From assembly GCF_036226685.1 (NCBI RefSeq), contig NZ_CP109009.1, positions 2,170,001-2,234,000 on the forward strand: a stretch of DNA of 64,000 nt, written 5' to 3'. Each line of letters begins with the position of its first letter. Positions within the stretch are counted from its first letter, which is position 1. Positions 18,364-28,154 of this stretch are shown one piece after another. Source of the stretch: Streptomyces sp. NBC_00690. Its GTDB lineage: Bacteria; Actinomycetota; Actinomycetes; Streptomycetales; Streptomycetaceae. The translations under genes and the position numbers were made by a program. Under the pieces are notes generated by a model. It was not told the origin of the DNA. It ran no database searches and worked only from the letters and a program-made list of their open reading frames with translations.

Positions 18364-19026
18364 TCAGGAGCGTTGGCCGTACCCGCGCAGCTGGGCGGCC
18401 ACCTCGTCGAGTTCGACGGAGGAGAGCAGGGAGGGCCGCAGGCCGGGCACCGACGAGGCCGCGAGCCAGACCTGGCACATCCACTCCAGTTGGGCGGTGC
18501 GGTCGTAGGCGCGGTCCAGCGAATCCGCATGCGCGATCGTGCCGTGGTTGCGCAGCAGACAGGCGCTGCGGCCATCCAGTGCCCGACCCATGTTCCGGGC
18601 CAGCTCCGGCGTGCCATAGAGGGCGTACGGGGCCACACGGACGGGTCCGCCGAGCTCGGCCGTCATGTAGTGGACGGCCGGCAGTTCGTCGACGAGCGTG
18701 GAGACGGCGGTGGCGTGGACGGCATGCGTGTGGACGACGGCCCCGGCCTTGGATGTACGGTAAACCTCCAGGTGGAGGGGGAGTTCACTGGTCGGCTTGA
18801 GGTCGCCGGCGACCTGTCGGCCCGCCAGGTCGACGACCACGGGCTCCTTCGTCGACAGACGTTCGTAGGGCACTCCGCTGGGGGTCACTACGACGAGGTC
18901 GCCGACCCGCGCCGACACATTGCCGGACGTGCCCACCACCAAGCCCTCGGCAGCCGTTCTCCGGGCGGTGGTCACAACATCCCGCCACGCCTGTTCGATG
19001 GACTCTTTGGACATGTGTTCGGCCAT
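18364..19026 (-). CDS. class II aldolase/adducin family protein
   Basis: A 220-residue class II aldolase-fold protein, close in layout to L-fuculose-phosphate aldolase. Conserved features: GLVVGTSGNVSARVGD near the start (phosphate loop), TPSGVPYE, TSELPLHLEVY (Glu that deprotonates substrate), and HTHAVHATA plus a later LLRNHGTI, whose His residues hold the zinc ion. The substrate among small phosphorylated sugars, or methylthioribulose-phosphate dehydration, cannot be told from sequence. It stands alone and reads away from pitH2. The ATG at 19026 has AGGA nine bases upstream. Confidence 0.88.
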   Translation of the reverse strand: MAEHMSKESIEQAWRDVVTTARRTAAEGLVVGTSGNVSARVGDLVVVTPSGVPYERLSTKEPVVVDLAGRQVAGDLKPTSELPLHLEVYRTSKAGAVVHTHAVHATAVSTLVDELPAVHYMTAELGGPVRVAPYALYGTPELARNMGRALDGRSACLLRNHGTIAHADSLDRAYDRTAQLEWMCQVWLAASSVPGLRPSLLSSVELDEVAAQLRGYGQRS

Positions 19027-19226
19027 GGATCGATCCTGTCAGGCATGGCCGGAAGGCAACAGACCGTCCCGTGATGCAGATCACCTTAAAGGGCGTAAAT
19101 GCCATCTTGCGGACACCGGTGCCATGGTGGGCCCGGGAGCACGACCACGCAGACGGCCCGAAGAGATCACTCAGGGCACAAGCGGAATCGCGAACCTCAC
19201 TTGGGGACATCACGAATCTCGCCTCA

Positions 19227-19248
19227 GTTCACCTTCCGTTCACCCAGG
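19227..19248 (+). promoter_or_regulatory. putative PHO box (PhoP-binding direct repeats) upstream of pitH2
   Basis: Two adjacent 11-base units GTTCACCTTCC and GTTCACCCAGG match the Streptomyces PhoP-binding pattern of 11-bp direct repeats with conserved GTTCAYY. They end 47 bases before the pitH2 start, a suitable place for PhoP control. PhoP binding near pitH2 has been reported in S. coelicolor, to my knowledge. Confidence 0.75.
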
Positions 19249-19295
19249 TTATCTACGTTCGCGATGTCACTGACGTCCATAGATTGCCTGGGTAA

Positions 19296-20561
19296 ATGGA
19301 ACACATCACGCTGCTGCTCGCGATTGTGATCGTGACGGCTCTCGTGTTCGATTTCACGAACGGTTTCCACGACACGGCCAATGCGATGGCGACGACCATC
19401 TCGACCGGCGCGATGAAGCCCAAGGCCGCGGTCGCCATGTCCGCGGTGCTCAACCTCGTCGGCGCGTTTCTTTCGGTGGAGGTCGCCAAAACGATCTCCA
19501 GCGGCATCGTCAACGAGTCAGGCATCACCCCCGAAGTGATCTTCGCGGCGCTCGTCGGCGCCATCCTCTGGAATCTGTTGACCTGGCTCATCGGTCTGCC
19601 GTCCAGCTCCTCGCACGCCCTCATGGGCGGTCTGATCGGTGCGACCATCGCGTCGGTCGGTGTCAGCGGAGTCAACGGCGGCACCGTGGTCACCAAGGTG
19701 CTCATCCCTGCGATCGCAGCCCCGCTGGTCGCCGGTTTCGCCGCCTACCTCGCGTCCCGGCTGACGTACCGCCTCGGCCGGAACACCGACCCGAAGTCCA
19801 CCGCCAAGGGCTACCGCGCCGGCCAGATAGCCTCGGCCGGCCTCGTGTCCCTGGCCCACGGCACCAATGACGCCCAGAAGACCATGGGTGTCATCACCCT
19901 CGCGCTCGTCGCCGGTGGAGTGCTCGTCCCCGGCTCCAACCCCCCCATGTGGGTCATCGCCTCCGCGGGCATCGCCATCGCCCTCGGCACCTACCTCGGT
20001 GGCTGGCGCATCATCCGCACCATGGGCAAGGGCCTGACCGACCTCCAGCCGCAGCAGGGCTTCGCCGCCCAGACCAGTGCGGCCAGCGTCATCCTCGCCT
20101 CGTCGAACCTCGGCTTCTCCCTCTCCACCACCCACTCGTGCTCCGGCGCGGTGATGGGTGCCGGTCTGGGCCGCAAGGGCGGGGTGGTCCGCTGGTCGAC
20201 CGCCACCCGGATGTTCGTGGCCTGGGGTCTGACCCTGCCGGCCGCCGGTCTGGTGGCCGCCGGTTCCGAGTACGTGACCAAGCAGGGCGACTGGGGCGTG
20301 GCGGTGGTCGCCACCTTCCTGGTCGCCTCGTCCGCCGCCATCTGGTTCATCTCCCGCCGCCAGGTCGTCGACCACACCAACGTCAACGACACGTCCGAGG
20401 AAGGCGAGCCCGCGGGCGTGGTCACCACGGCCATCGCGGCCGTCACCCCGCCGCCTGCCGGCACGGCGATGAACAACTCCCTGGACGACCTCAAGACGAC
20501 CATCCCGGCCCGCAATGCCGCGACCCCCGAAGCCGGCCCCGCCAGCCCGGCCGCGGTGTAA
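19296..20561 (+). CDS. pitH2: low-affinity inorganic phosphate transporter, Pit family
   Basis: A 421-residue Pit-family transporter that imports phosphate as a metal-phosphate complex using the proton gradient. It shows the duplicated family signature: FDFTNGFHDTANAMATTI near residue 15 and SLAHGTNDAQKTMGVITLAL near 185. Roughly ten membrane helices are visible, then a hydrophilic Pro/Ala tail (about 365-421). The gene name rests on context: a small membrane-protein gene follows at once and cobalamin genes come next, as around pitH2 in S. coelicolor, and a PHO box lies upstream. Expression should therefore depend on phosphate through PhoR-PhoP. Confidence 0.92.
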   Translation: MEHITLLLAIVIVTALVFDFTNGFHDTANAMATTISTGAMKPKAAVAMSAVLNLVGAFLSVEVAKTISSGIVNESGITPEVIFAALVGAILWNLLTWLIGLPSSSSHALMGGLIGATIASVGVSGVNGGTVVTKVLIPAIAAPLVAGFAAYLASRLTYRLGRNTDPKSTAKGYRAGQIASAGLVSLAHGTNDAQKTMGVITLALVAGGVLVPGSNPPMWVIASAGIAIALGTYLGGWRIIRTMGKGLTDLQPQQGFAAQTSAASVILASSNLGFSLSTTHSCSGAVMGAGLGRKGGVVRWSTATRMFVAWGLTLPAAGLVAAGSEYVTKQGDWGVAVVATFLVASSAAIWFISRRQVVDHTNVNDTSEEGEPAGVVTTAIAAVTPPPAGTAMNNSLDDLKTTIPARNAATPEAGPASPAAV

Positions 20562-20573
20562 GGACTGAAGACC

Positions 20574-20798
20574 ATGAAAATCGACTGGGTAGCCCTCGGC
20601 TCCGTCTTCGGCGTGAGTCTCGTCGCCACCATTGCGCTGGTGGGCCTGTTCACCCTGGGCATCATCGGTCTGAGCAAGCAGGGGGCTGCGACCGCCTCCG
20701 GCACCGGCTCGGTTGCCCTTCCCCGGATAGGCGCCTACACCTGCTTCGCCCTCTGCACCGCGGCCATCAGCTACGGGATCTATCTGATCGTCACCTGA
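20574..20798 (+). CDS. small two-helix membrane protein cotranscribed with pitH2
   Basis: A 74-residue protein with two membrane helices (about 5-32, VALGSVFGVSLVATIALVGLF in part, and 52-73, GAYTCFALCTAAISYGIYLIV in part) joined by a short Gly/Thr/Ser loop. An AAGGA site lies before the ATG, twelve bases after the pitH2 stop, so both are on one transcript. Similar small genes accompany this Pit type in other Streptomyces. It may be a stabilising or regulatory subunit of the transporter; no direct evidence exists in the sequence. Confidence 0.85.
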   Translation: MKIDWVALGSVFGVSLVATIALVGLFTLGIIGLSKQGAATASGTGSVALPRIGAYTCFALCTAAISYGIYLIVT

Positions 20799-20929
20799 GG
20801 CCGCACCTCACCGCACAGCAGTCGTTTCACAGCCGGGCCGTCGATCTCTCGGGATCTGCGGTCCGGCTTCTGCGTGCCCTGAGGGTCCCTCGGGAAGCAG
20901 GGGCGATGTGTGGCTCGGCACACTGCACC

Positions 20930-21112
20930 GTCGCAGGTCAACGGCAGGTTGACGGCTGTTCTCGGGGCGTGGTGGACTGCCGGGGCCAACAACGACAGCA
21001 GCAGAGGAAGCCGGTGCGAATCCGGCGCGGTCCCGCCACTGTGACCGGGGAGATCCTCCCCGGGAGCCAGGAACTCTCGCGTCGATCACGTCGAACCAGG
21101 GCGCGGACACCC
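20930..21112 (+). promoter_or_regulatory. cobalamin riboswitch
   Basis: The core of an adenosylcobalamin riboswitch is plain: GAGGAAGCCGGTGCGAATCC, then the B12 box GCCACTG at 21035-21041 within CGCGGTCCCGCCACTGTGAC, then GAGCCAGGAACTC at 21064-21076. Peripheral stems reach upstream to about 20930; the exact 5' edge is uncertain. It precedes cobD-cobQ-chelatase-cobO-cobB and should turn the operon off when B12 is plentiful. The ribosome site of a short ORF at 21132 lies directly after the aptamer. Confidence 0.92.
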
Positions 21113-21131
21113 TGAGTGAGGACATATCGCC

Positions 21132-21275
21132 ATGCCCGGCTACGGTCCAGCCCCTGCCCTGATCGACGGCACCCACTTGCTGCGCGGTGCACCCCCGGCG
21201 ACCGCGGCCCGGCAGGGAGCACGGATGTCCCATGGGCCGGCACCAAGGGCCCTCCGAGGCGGAACACCGGTCTGA
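21132..21275 (+). CDS. short ORF between riboswitch and cobD (possible leader peptide)
   Basis: A 47-codon frame beginning MPGYGPAP with a GAGGA site about nine bases before its ATG. It begins about 20 bases past the riboswitch and stops four bases before the cobD ATG, whose own ribosome site is weak. That spacing suggests translational coupling, with the riboswitch controlling entry at this short frame. I recognise no family. It could also be a chance frame or a relic of a lost gene. Confidence 0.4.
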   Translation: MPGYGPAPALIDGTHLLRGAPPATAARQGARMSHGPAPRALRGGTPV

Positions 21276-21279
21276 ACCC

Positions 21280-22254
21280 ATGCGTACCGATCGTGTCTTC
21301 GCGTACGGGGCGGCTGCCGGACTCCTGGCTGATCTACTGCTCGGCGACCCGCGCCGAGGGCATCCCGTCGCCCTCTTCGGACGGGCCGCCGGCGCCGTCG
21401 AGAAGGCCCTGTGGCGTGACCACCGCGGCTGGGGAGCCCTGTACACGACGCTCTGCGTCGGTGGGGCCACCGCGACCGCCGCCCTGGCGTCCCATGCCAC
21501 CCGTCGCAGTCCGCTGCTCCGCATCGCACTGACCGCGACCGCCACCTGGACCGTGGTCGGAGGGACATCACTGGGCCGGGAAGCGCGTGCCGTCGGTGCC
21601 GCGCTCGCGGCCGGTGACATCGAGCGGGCCCGGGCCCGGCTGCCACATCTGTGCGGACGTGACCCCCAGTACCTGGACGAGCAGCAGATCGCCCGGGCGG
21701 TCGTCGAGTCCGTCGCCGAGAACACCTCGGACGCGGTCGTGGGGGCCCTGGTGTGGGGCGCGGTCGCGGGCGTGCCCGGACTGGTCGCGTTCCGCGCGGT
21801 GAACACCCTGGACGCGATGGTGGGGCACCGGTCGCCCCGGCACCGACGGTTCGGCTGGGCCTCGGCCCGGCTCGACGATGTCGCCGGCTGGCCCGGAGCA
21901 CGGCTGACGGCCGCTCTCGCCGCTGTCACGGGCGAGAGCGCCCCCCGGGCGCTCGCGGCCTGGCGGGCCGACGCCCATCGGCACCCCAGCCCCAACGCGG
22001 GACCCGTAGAAGCCGCGTTCGCCGGTGCGCTGGGAGTACAACTCGGCGGAACGCTCTCCTACGCCGGACGGATCGAGCACCGACCGGTCCTGCACTCGGC
22101 GGGCCGGCAGGTGGAGTTGGCCGACATCGAGCGTGCGGTACGGCTGTCACGACGGGTCGGAGTGTTGGCGCTCGGTGTGGGCGTGATGGCGCACTCGCTG
22201 TTCCAACGGGCGGCGACACCGCGGCGCGGGCGACGAGAAGACGGGGAGACCTGA
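21280..22254 (+). CDS. cobD: adenosylcobinamide-phosphate synthase CobD/CbiB
   Basis: A 324-residue membrane protein of the CbiB/CobD family, which joins the aminopropanol (phosphate) arm to adenosylcobyric acid. Family features: AGLLADLLLGDPRRGHPVALFG at the start (in part; the DPxxxHPV motif), ARLPHLCGRD and VESVAENTSDAVVGALVWGAVAG (in part; VESxAEN, catalytic core) near 145, FRAVNTLDAMVGHR, and RFGWASARLDDVAGWPGARL. Four or more membrane segments are visible. The ATG at 21280 was chosen because sequence before it is out of family. Its stop overlaps the cobQ start (TGATG). Confidence 0.92.
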   Translation: MRTDRVFAYGAAAGLLADLLLGDPRRGHPVALFGRAAGAVEKALWRDHRGWGALYTTLCVGGATATAALASHATRRSPLLRIALTATATWTVVGGTSLGREARAVGAALAAGDIERARARLPHLCGRDPQYLDEQQIARAVVESVAENTSDAVVGALVWGAVAGVPGLVAFRAVNTLDAMVGHRSPRHRRFGWASARLDDVAGWPGARLTAALAAVTGESAPRALAAWRADAHRHPSPNAGPVEAAFAGALGVQLGGTLSYAGRIEHRPVLHSAGRQVELADIERAVRLSRRVGVLALGVGVMAHSLFQRAATPRRGRREDGET

Positions 22255-24044
22255 TGACGAGCCGAGGGCGCGGCGGTGGCCTGCTGATCGCCGGCACCAC
22301 GTCGGACGCGGGCAAGAGTGTGGTCACGGCGGGCATCTGCCGCTGGCTGGTGCGGCAGGGGGTGAAGGTCGCTCCGTTCAAGGGCCAGAACATGTCCCTG
22401 AACTCCTTCGTCACCCGACAGGGCGCGGAGATCGGCCGGGCCCAAGCGATGCAGGCGCAGGCCGCCCGCGTCGAGCCCAGCGCACTGATGAACCCGGTGC
22501 TCCTCAAACCCGGCAGCGACCGGTCCAGCCAGGTCGTGCTGATGGGCAGACCGGTCGGTGAGATGAGCGCCCGCGGCTACCACGGCGGCCGACAGCAGAC
22601 CCTGCTGGCCACCGTCGTGGAGTGCCTGGAGGAGTTGCGGGCCACCCATGACGCCGTGATCTGCGAGGGGGCGGGAAGCCCCGCGGAGATCAACCTACGG
22701 CGGACCGACATCGTCAATATGGGTGTCGCCCGGGCGGCTGGGCTGCCGGTGCTGGTCGTGGGCGACATCGACCGCGGCGGGGTGTTCGCCTCCTTCTTCG
22801 GGACGACGGCGCTGCTCGCGGCCGAGGACCAACGGTTGGTGGCGGGCTACCTCATCAACAAGTTCCGCGGTGACGTCTCCCTGCTGGAGCCGGGCCTCGA
22901 CATGCTCCATGACCTGACCGGACGGCGGACGTTCGGGGTCCTCCCGTACGCCCACGGGCTCGGGATCGACGAGGAGGACGGTCTGCGGGTGTCCCTGCGC
23001 GGTGCCGTGCGCGAGTCGGTCACGGCGCCCCCGGTCGGCGAGGACGTGCTGCGGGTCGCGGTGTGCGCGCTGCCGTTGATGTCCAACTTCACGGACGTGG
23101 ACGCGCTGGCGGCGGAGCCGGGGGTCCTCGTGCGCTTCGTGGACCGGCCCGAGGAGTTGGCGGATGCCGATCTGGTGATCGTCCCCGGCACCCGGGGCAC
23201 GGTACGGGCCCTGCGCTGGCTCCAGGAACGCGGTCTGGCCGCGGAGTTGGCCAGGCGAGCGGCGGCGGGCCGACCCGTGCTGGGCATCTGCGGGGGCTTT
23301 CAACTCCTCGGCGAGCACATCCACGACGAGGTGGAGTCCAAGGCCGGGTCGGTCACCGGGCTGGGACTGCTCCCGGTCCGGGTCCGCTTCGCCGTGGAGA
23401 AGACGCTCGCCCGACCCGTCGGAAGTGCGCTCGGAGAGCAGGTGGAGGGGTACGAGATCCACCATGGGGTGGCCGAAGTCCTCGGTGGAGAGCCCTTCTT
23501 GGCGGGATGCCGCCTCGGGCAGGTGTGGGGCACCCACTGGCACGGTTCATTGGAGAGCGACGGCTTTCGCCGACAGTTCCTGCGCGAGGTCGCCCGGGCC
23601 GCGGGCCGTCGGTTCGTGCCGGCCCCTGACACCTCGTTCGCGGCGCTGCGCGAGGAGCAGTTGGACCGGCTCGGCGATCTCATCGAGGAGCATGCGGACA
23701 CCGATGCGCTGCTGCGGCTCATCGAAGGGGGTTCGCCCGCGGGGCTTCCCTTCCTGCCGCCGGGAGCACCGCCACTGCCCGGAGAGGCGACGGCGGGCGG
23801 CGGGCCGCACCGACCGAAGGACGCGGCTGCCACCGAAGGAGTCGGGCCCGACCCGAAGCCCGAAGCCGGCACGGGAACCGCAACGGACATCAGGCCGAAA
23901 GACCGGACGGACACCCGGACGGACACCCGGACGGAAAGCCGAACGGAAAACGGGGCGGAAACCGAACCCGCGTCGACGCAACAGTTGCCGGGGCCATCTC
24001 CGCTCCCGCACACCCATTCGCACATCTCACAGGAGGCCGGATGA
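22254..24044 (+). CDS. cobQ: cobyric acid synthase CobQ with unusual C-terminal extension
   Basis: CobQ amidates four side chains of adenosylcobyrinate diamide, using ATP and glutamine. Of 596 residues, 1-500 are the enzyme: [14 protein letters not shown] (P-loop, about 11-24), [35 protein letters not shown], and a type 1 glutamine amidotransferase domain with [10 protein letters not shown] (catalytic Cys) and [10 protein letters not shown] (catalytic His). CobQ is usually near 490-510 residues; the last ~80 residues here are a low-complexity, Pro/Glu/Thr/Arg tail with a [12 protein letters not shown] repeat. Start and end both overlap neighbours (TGATG with cobD; ATGA with the chelatase gene), so translation is coupled. 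Confidence 0.93.
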   Translation: MTSRGRGGGLLIAGTTSDAGKSVVTAGICRWLVRQGVKVAPFKGQNMSLNSFVTRQGAEIGRAQAMQAQAARVEPSALMNPVLLKPGSDRSSQVVLMGRPVGEMSARGYHGGRQQTLLATVVECLEELRATHDAVICEGAGSPAEINLRRTDIVNMGVARAAGLPVLVVGDIDRGGVFASFFGTTALLAAEDQRLVAGYLINKFRGDVSLLEPGLDMLHDLTGRRTFGVLPYAHGLGIDEEDGLRVSLRGAVRESVTAPPVGEDVLRVAVCALPLMSNFTDVDALAAEPGVLVRFVDRPEELADADLVIVPGTRGTVRALRWLQERGLAAELARRAAAGRPVLGICGGFQLLGEHIHDEVESKAGSVTGLGLLPVRVRFAVEKTLARPVGSALGEQVEGYEIHHGVAEVLGGEPFLAGCRLGQVWGTHWHGSLESDGFRRQFLREVARAAGRRFVPAPDTSFAALREEQLDRLGDLIEEHADTDALLRLIEGGSPAGLPFLPPGAPPLPGEATAGGGPHRPKDAAATEGVGPDPKPEAGTGTATDIRPKDRTDTRTDTRTESRTENGAETEPASTQQLPGPSPLPHTHSHISQEAG

Positions 24045-26155
24045 GCACGCCGTACCCGTTCACCGCCATTGTCGGGCAGGACGACCTTCGGCTCGCCCTG
24101 CTGCTGAACGCCGTATCACCGCAGGTGGGCGGTGTGCTCGTCCGCGGTGAGAAGGGCACGGCCAAGAGCACAGCGGTCCGGGCGCTGGCAGTTCTGATAC
24201 CGGAGGTGTCGATCGTTCCCGGCTGCCGGTTCTCCTGCGATCCGGGCGCACCCGATCCGGCGTGCCCGGACGGGCCGCACGAGCCCGGTCTCTCCGCCGC
24301 CCGCCCCGCTCGCATGGTGGAGTTGCCGGTGGGCGCGTCCGAGGACCGGTTGGTCGGCGCCCTGGACATCGAGCGGGCGCTGGCGGACGGCGTCAAGGCG
24401 TTCGAGCCGGGACTGCTCGCTGCCGCGCACCGCGGAATCCTGTACGTCGACGAAGTGAATCTGCTCCACGACCACCTGGTGGACGTGCTGTTGGACGCCG
24501 CCGCCATGGGGGCGTCCTATGTGGAGCGGGAGGGTGTGTCCGTACGGCACGCGGCGCGGTTCCTGCTGGTGGGAACGATGAATCCGGAGGAGGGTGAGCT
24601 ACGGCCGCAACTCCTCGACCGGTTCGGTCTGACGGTGGAGGTGGCTGCGTCCCGCGAGCCCGACCAGCGGGTCGAGGTGGTGCGACGGCGACTGGCGTAC
24701 GACGACGACCCCGCCGCGTTCGCTCTGCGGTGGACCGCCGATGAGGACGCCCTACGGGCGAAGATCGTTGCGGCGCGGGCGCTGCTGCCGACGGTGTCGC
24801 TCGGCGATGACGCCCTGCGGCAGATCGCGGCCACCTGCGCGGCGTTCGAGGTGGACGGGATGCGCGCCGACATCGTGATGGCGCGCACCGCGACGGCACT
24901 GGCCGCCTGGGCGGGGCGTACGGACGTACTCGCCGAGGACGTCCGACAGGCCGCCCTGTTGGCGCTCCCCCACCGCCGTCGACGCAACCCCTTCGATGCG
25001 CCCGGGCTCGACGAGGACAAGCTGGACGAGACGCTGGAGGAGTTCGGCGGATCCGACACCGATCCCGACCCGGACCGCGACCCCGACTCAGACCCGGACC
25101 CGGATTCGGACCCCGGCGGTGGGCCGGGCGGCGGATCGCCCTCCCCCGACTCCCCTGACGCTCCCCACGCGCCCGATGCGCCCGCGCCACAGGACTCCCC
25201 ACACACTCCGGACACCCCAGCCGCTGAAGACCCCTCCCCCCGGCAGGACTCCCCCGGTACGGGTGGAGCCGGTGAGCAGCGTGCCGTCCAGGCCACGGAG
25301 CCCTTCCGTACGAAAGCGCTGAGCGTGCCGGGCATCGGCGAGGGGGCGGCCGGCCGGCGCTCACGGGCGCGGGCCGAGCACGGCAGGACCACGGGTTCAC
25401 GCCGGCCCCGGGGCGCCCTGACCCGGCTGCACCTGGCGGCGACCGTGCAGGCTGCCGCCCCCCATCAGCGGGCCAGGGGGCGCAGCGGTCCCGGGCTGGT
25501 GATCCGCAGGGACGACCTGCGGCAGGCGTCGCGTGAAGGGCGCGAGAGCAATCTGGTGCTGTTCGTGGTGGACGCGTCCGGTTCGATGGCGGCCAGGCAG
25601 CGCATGGGTGCGGTCAAGGGCGCGGTGCTCTCGCTGCTGCTCGATGCCTATCAGCGCCGGGACAAGGTGGGGCTGATCACCTTCCGCGGCCAGGACGCCG
25701 AGGTGGCCCTGCCGCCGACGTCATCGGTGGACACGGCAGCCGCCCGACTCGCCCTGTTGCCGACGGGCGGGCGCACTCCGCTGGCGGCCGGACTCCTCAA
25801 GGCCCATGACGTGCTGCGGGTGGAGCGGATGCGGGATCCCTCGCGTCGGCCCCTGCTGGTCGTGGTGACGGACGGCCGGGCGACCGGCAAGGGACCCGAC
25901 CCGGTGGGCCTGGCGACCCGCGCCGCACGGCTGCACGCCAGTGAGGGCACGGCTGCGATCGTCGTGGACTGCGAGTCGGGGCCGGTCAGGCTGGGGCTCG
26001 CCGTTTCGCTGGCGACCGACCTCGCGGGTACGGCGGTGACGCTGGACGAACTGCGCGCGGACGCCATCGCCGGCCTGGTGAAGGACGCCCGGCAGCCGGG
26101 CGAGCAGACCGCCCGGCGCACGGGTGGACCGATCTCGATGGGGAGGGCCGCATAG
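24041..26155 (+). CDS. cobaltochelatase ChlI/ChlD-type fused subunit (AAA+ and vWA)
   Basis: A 704-residue fusion of an AAA+ ATPase and a von Willebrand A domain, as in the actinobacterial chelatase subunit that powers cobalt insertion by CobN. AAA+ motifs: [16 protein letters not shown] (Walker A, about 28-43), [10 protein letters not shown] (Walker B, about 132) and [21 protein letters not shown] (in part; sensor 1/arginine finger). A long acidic-Pro linker (about 340-430, [15 protein letters not shown]) leads to the vWA domain with [21 protein letters not shown] (about 507) and [14 protein letters not shown]. Start overlaps the cobQ stop (ATGA) with AGGAGG upstream. The large CobN subunit is not in this window. 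Confidence 0.9.
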   Translation: MSTPYPFTAIVGQDDLRLALLLNAVSPQVGGVLVRGEKGTAKSTAVRALAVLIPEVSIVPGCRFSCDPGAPDPACPDGPHEPGLSAARPARMVELPVGASEDRLVGALDIERALADGVKAFEPGLLAAAHRGILYVDEVNLLHDHLVDVLLDAAAMGASYVEREGVSVRHAARFLLVGTMNPEEGELRPQLLDRFGLTVEVAASREPDQRVEVVRRRLAYDDDPAAFALRWTADEDALRAKIVAARALLPTVSLGDDALRQIAATCAAFEVDGMRADIVMARTATALAAWAGRTDVLAEDVRQAALLALPHRRRRNPFDAPGLDEDKLDETLEEFGGSDTDPDPDRDPDSDPDPDSDPGGGPGGGSPSPDSPDAPHAPDAPAPQDSPHTPDTPAAEDPSPRQDSPGTGGAGEQRAVQATEPFRTKALSVPGIGEGAAGRRSRARAEHGRTTGSRRPRGALTRLHLAATVQAAAPHQRARGRSGPGLVIRRDDLRQASREGRESNLVLFVVDASGSMAARQRMGAVKGAVLSLLLDAYQRRDKVGLITFRGQDAEVALPPTSSVDTAAARLALLPTGGRTPLAAGLLKAHDVLRVERMRDPSRRPLLVVVTDGRATGKGPDPVGLATRAARLHASEGTAAIVVDCESGPVRLGLAVSLATDLAGTAVTLDELRADAIAGLVKDARQPGEQTARRTGGPISMGRAA

Positions 26156-26755
26156 ATGCCGCAAGGACAGCCGTCCGTCGTTCCTGACGACGGACTCACC
26201 ACCCGCCAGCGCCGCAACCGGCCGTTGGTCTTCGTCCACACGGGCACCGGCAAGGGCAAGTCGACGGCCGCGTTCGGGCTGGCTCTGCGGGCCTGGAACC
26301 AGGGGTGGCCGATCGGAGTGTTCCAGTTCGTCAAGTCGGCGAAGTGGAAGGTCGGCGAGGAGAACGCCCTGAAGGTGCTGGGCGCATCCGGCGAAGGCGG
26401 CCGGGTGGACTGGCACAAGATGGGCGAGGGCTGGTCCTGGGTGCAGCGCGATGCGCAGGCCACCAACGAGGAGGCGGCCCGGGAGGGCTGGGAGCAGGTC
26501 AAACGGGATCTGGCCGCGGAAACGTACCGGCTGTACGTCCTCGACGAGTTCGCCTACCCCCTGCACTGGGGGTGGGTGGACACAGCCGAGGTGATCTCGG
26601 TGCTACGGGATCGGCCCGGTAACCAGCATGTGGTGATCACCGGCCGCAACGCACCGACCGAACTGCTGGAGTTCGCCGATCTGGTGACGGAGATGACCAA
26701 GGTGAAGCACCCGATGGACGCAGGCCAGAAGGGGCAGCGGGGCATCGAGTGGTAG
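26156..26755 (+). CDS. cobO: cob(I)yrinic acid a,c-diamide adenosyltransferase
   Basis: A 199-residue CobO/BtuR-family protein that attaches the 5'-deoxyadenosyl group to cobalt. The P-loop VHTGTGKGKSTAAFGLALRA (about 25-44) and GVFQFVKSAKWKVGEENAL (about 51) are diagnostic; YRLYVLDEFAYPLHWGWVD carries the Mg-binding Asp, and VITGRNAPTELLEFADLVTEM closes the fold. Its ATG comes directly after the chelatase stop, and the cobB GTG starts seven bases before its end, so all are one operon. Residues 1-20 are a variable, disordered start. Confidence 0.94.
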   Translation: MPQGQPSVVPDDGLTTRQRRNRPLVFVHTGTGKGKSTAAFGLALRAWNQGWPIGVFQFVKSAKWKVGEENALKVLGASGEGGRVDWHKMGEGWSWVQRDAQATNEEAAREGWEQVKRDLAAETYRLYVLDEFAYPLHWGWVDTAEVISVLRDRPGNQHVVITGRNAPTELLEFADLVTEMTKVKHPMDAGQKGQRGIEW

Positions 26756-28098
26756 CACGTCTCGTCATCGCAGCCCCAGCGTCGAACAGCGGCAAGACCA
26801 CCGTGGCGACGGGCCTGATGGCGGCGTTCGCCGCCACGGGCCTGGCCGTGTCCCCGCACAAGGTGGGCCCCGACTACATCGACCCCGGCTATCACGCCCT
26901 GGCCACCGGCCGCCCCGGCCGCAACCTCGACGCCTACCTCTGCGGTACGGAGTTGATGGCGCCGTTGTTCGCCCATGGCTCGGCCGGGTGCGATCTGGCG
27001 GTGGTCGAGGGGGTGATGGGGCTGTACGACGGGGCGTCGGGGGCTGGGGAACTGGCGTCCACGGCCCAGTTGGCGAAACTGCTGCGGGCGCCGGTGGTTC
27101 TGGTGGTCGACGCCTCGTCGCAGTCGCGTTCGGTGGCGGCCCTGGTGCACGGCTTCGTCTCCTTCGATCCGGAGGTGCGGATCGGGGGGATCATCCTCAA
27201 CAAGGTGGGCACCGACCGGCACGAGGCCCTGTTGCGGGACGCGCTGGAGGAGTCCGGGGTGCCCGTACTGGGGGTGCTGAGGCGAGGTGAGGCGGTGGCG
27301 ACTCCGTCCCGGCACCTGGGGTTGGTGCCGGTCGCCGAGCGACGGACGGAGGCCCTGACTGCGGTTGCCGCCATGGCCGAGCTGGTGCGACAGGGGTGCG
27401 ATATGGACGGGTTGTTGGCCCTTGCGCGCAGTGCGCCGCCGCTGGGGGCCACGGCCTGGGCGCCGCCCGTGCTCGATCCGGCGACGGCCATCGGGCCATC
27501 GCCGGTGGTCGCGGTCGCCGGTGGCCCGGCCTTCACCTTCTCGTACGCTGAGCATGTCGAACTGCTGACGGCGGCCGGGGCACAGGTCGTCCCCTTCGAT
27601 CCGCTGCGGGACGAGCGGCTGCCGGAGGGGACCGCGGGCGTGGTCATCGGGGGCGGCTTCCCCGAGGTGTTCGGTGCCGAATTGTCTGCCAACGAGACGC
27701 TGCGCAAGGACATGGCGGACTTCGCCGGCTCCGGTGGGCCGGTGGCCGCGGAGTGCGCCGGGTTGTTGTACCTGGCGCGGTCGCTCGACGGGCGGCCGAT
27801 GTGCGGGGTGCTCGACGCGGATGCGCGGATGGGTGAGCGGCTGACCCTCGGGTACCGCGAGGCGGTCGCGGTGACCGACAGTTGTCTGGCGGTGGTGGGG
27901 ACGCGGCTGCGGGGGCACGAGTTCCATCGGACCGTGATCGAACCGTCGGCGGGCCCGACCCCCGCGTGGGGGATGCGACTGCCCCGGCCGCGAATGGAGG
28001 GATTCGTCCAGGGCGGGGTCCACGCGAGCTATCTGCACACCCACTGGACGGCCGAGCCGGGGGTGGCCGCGCGATTCGTCGCCCGGTGCACGAGATGA
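26749..28098 (+). CDS. cobB: cobyrinate a,c-diamide synthase
   Basis: A 449-residue glutamine-dependent amidase that converts (hydrogeno)byrinate to its a,c-diamide. N-terminal ATP domain: APASNSGKTTVATGLMAAF (about 8-26), KVGPDYIDPGYH, EGVMGLYDGASG. C-terminal amidotransferase domain: FPEVFGAELSANE, AECAGLLYLARSL (catalytic Cys, about 345) and GVHASYLHTHW (His). GTG start at 26749, overlapping the cobO stop. Length and motif order match the family. It is the last gene of the riboswitch-controlled run; a ZIP gene follows on the other strand. Confidence 0.94.
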   Translation: MVARLVIAAPASNSGKTTVATGLMAAFAATGLAVSPHKVGPDYIDPGYHALATGRPGRNLDAYLCGTELMAPLFAHGSAGCDLAVVEGVMGLYDGASGAGELASTAQLAKLLRAPVVLVVDASSQSRSVAALVHGFVSFDPEVRIGGIILNKVGTDRHEALLRDALEESGVPVLGVLRRGEAVATPSRHLGLVPVAERRTEALTAVAAMAELVRQGCDMDGLLALARSAPPLGATAWAPPVLDPATAIGPSPVVAVAGGPAFTFSYAEHVELLTAAGAQVVPFDPLRDERLPEGTAGVVIGGGFPEVFGAELSANETLRKDMADFAGSGGPVAAECAGLLYLARSLDGRPMCGVLDADARMGERLTLGYREAVAVTDSCLAVVGTRLRGHEFHRTVIEPSAGPTPAWGMRLPRPRMEGFVQGGVHASYLHTHWTAEPGVAARFVARCTR

Positions 28099-28154
28099 CG
28101 AGCCGATGGCCCGGTCCGTCGGCTTCGGCGAGGGCGAGCGGCGGTTCGAGGGGC

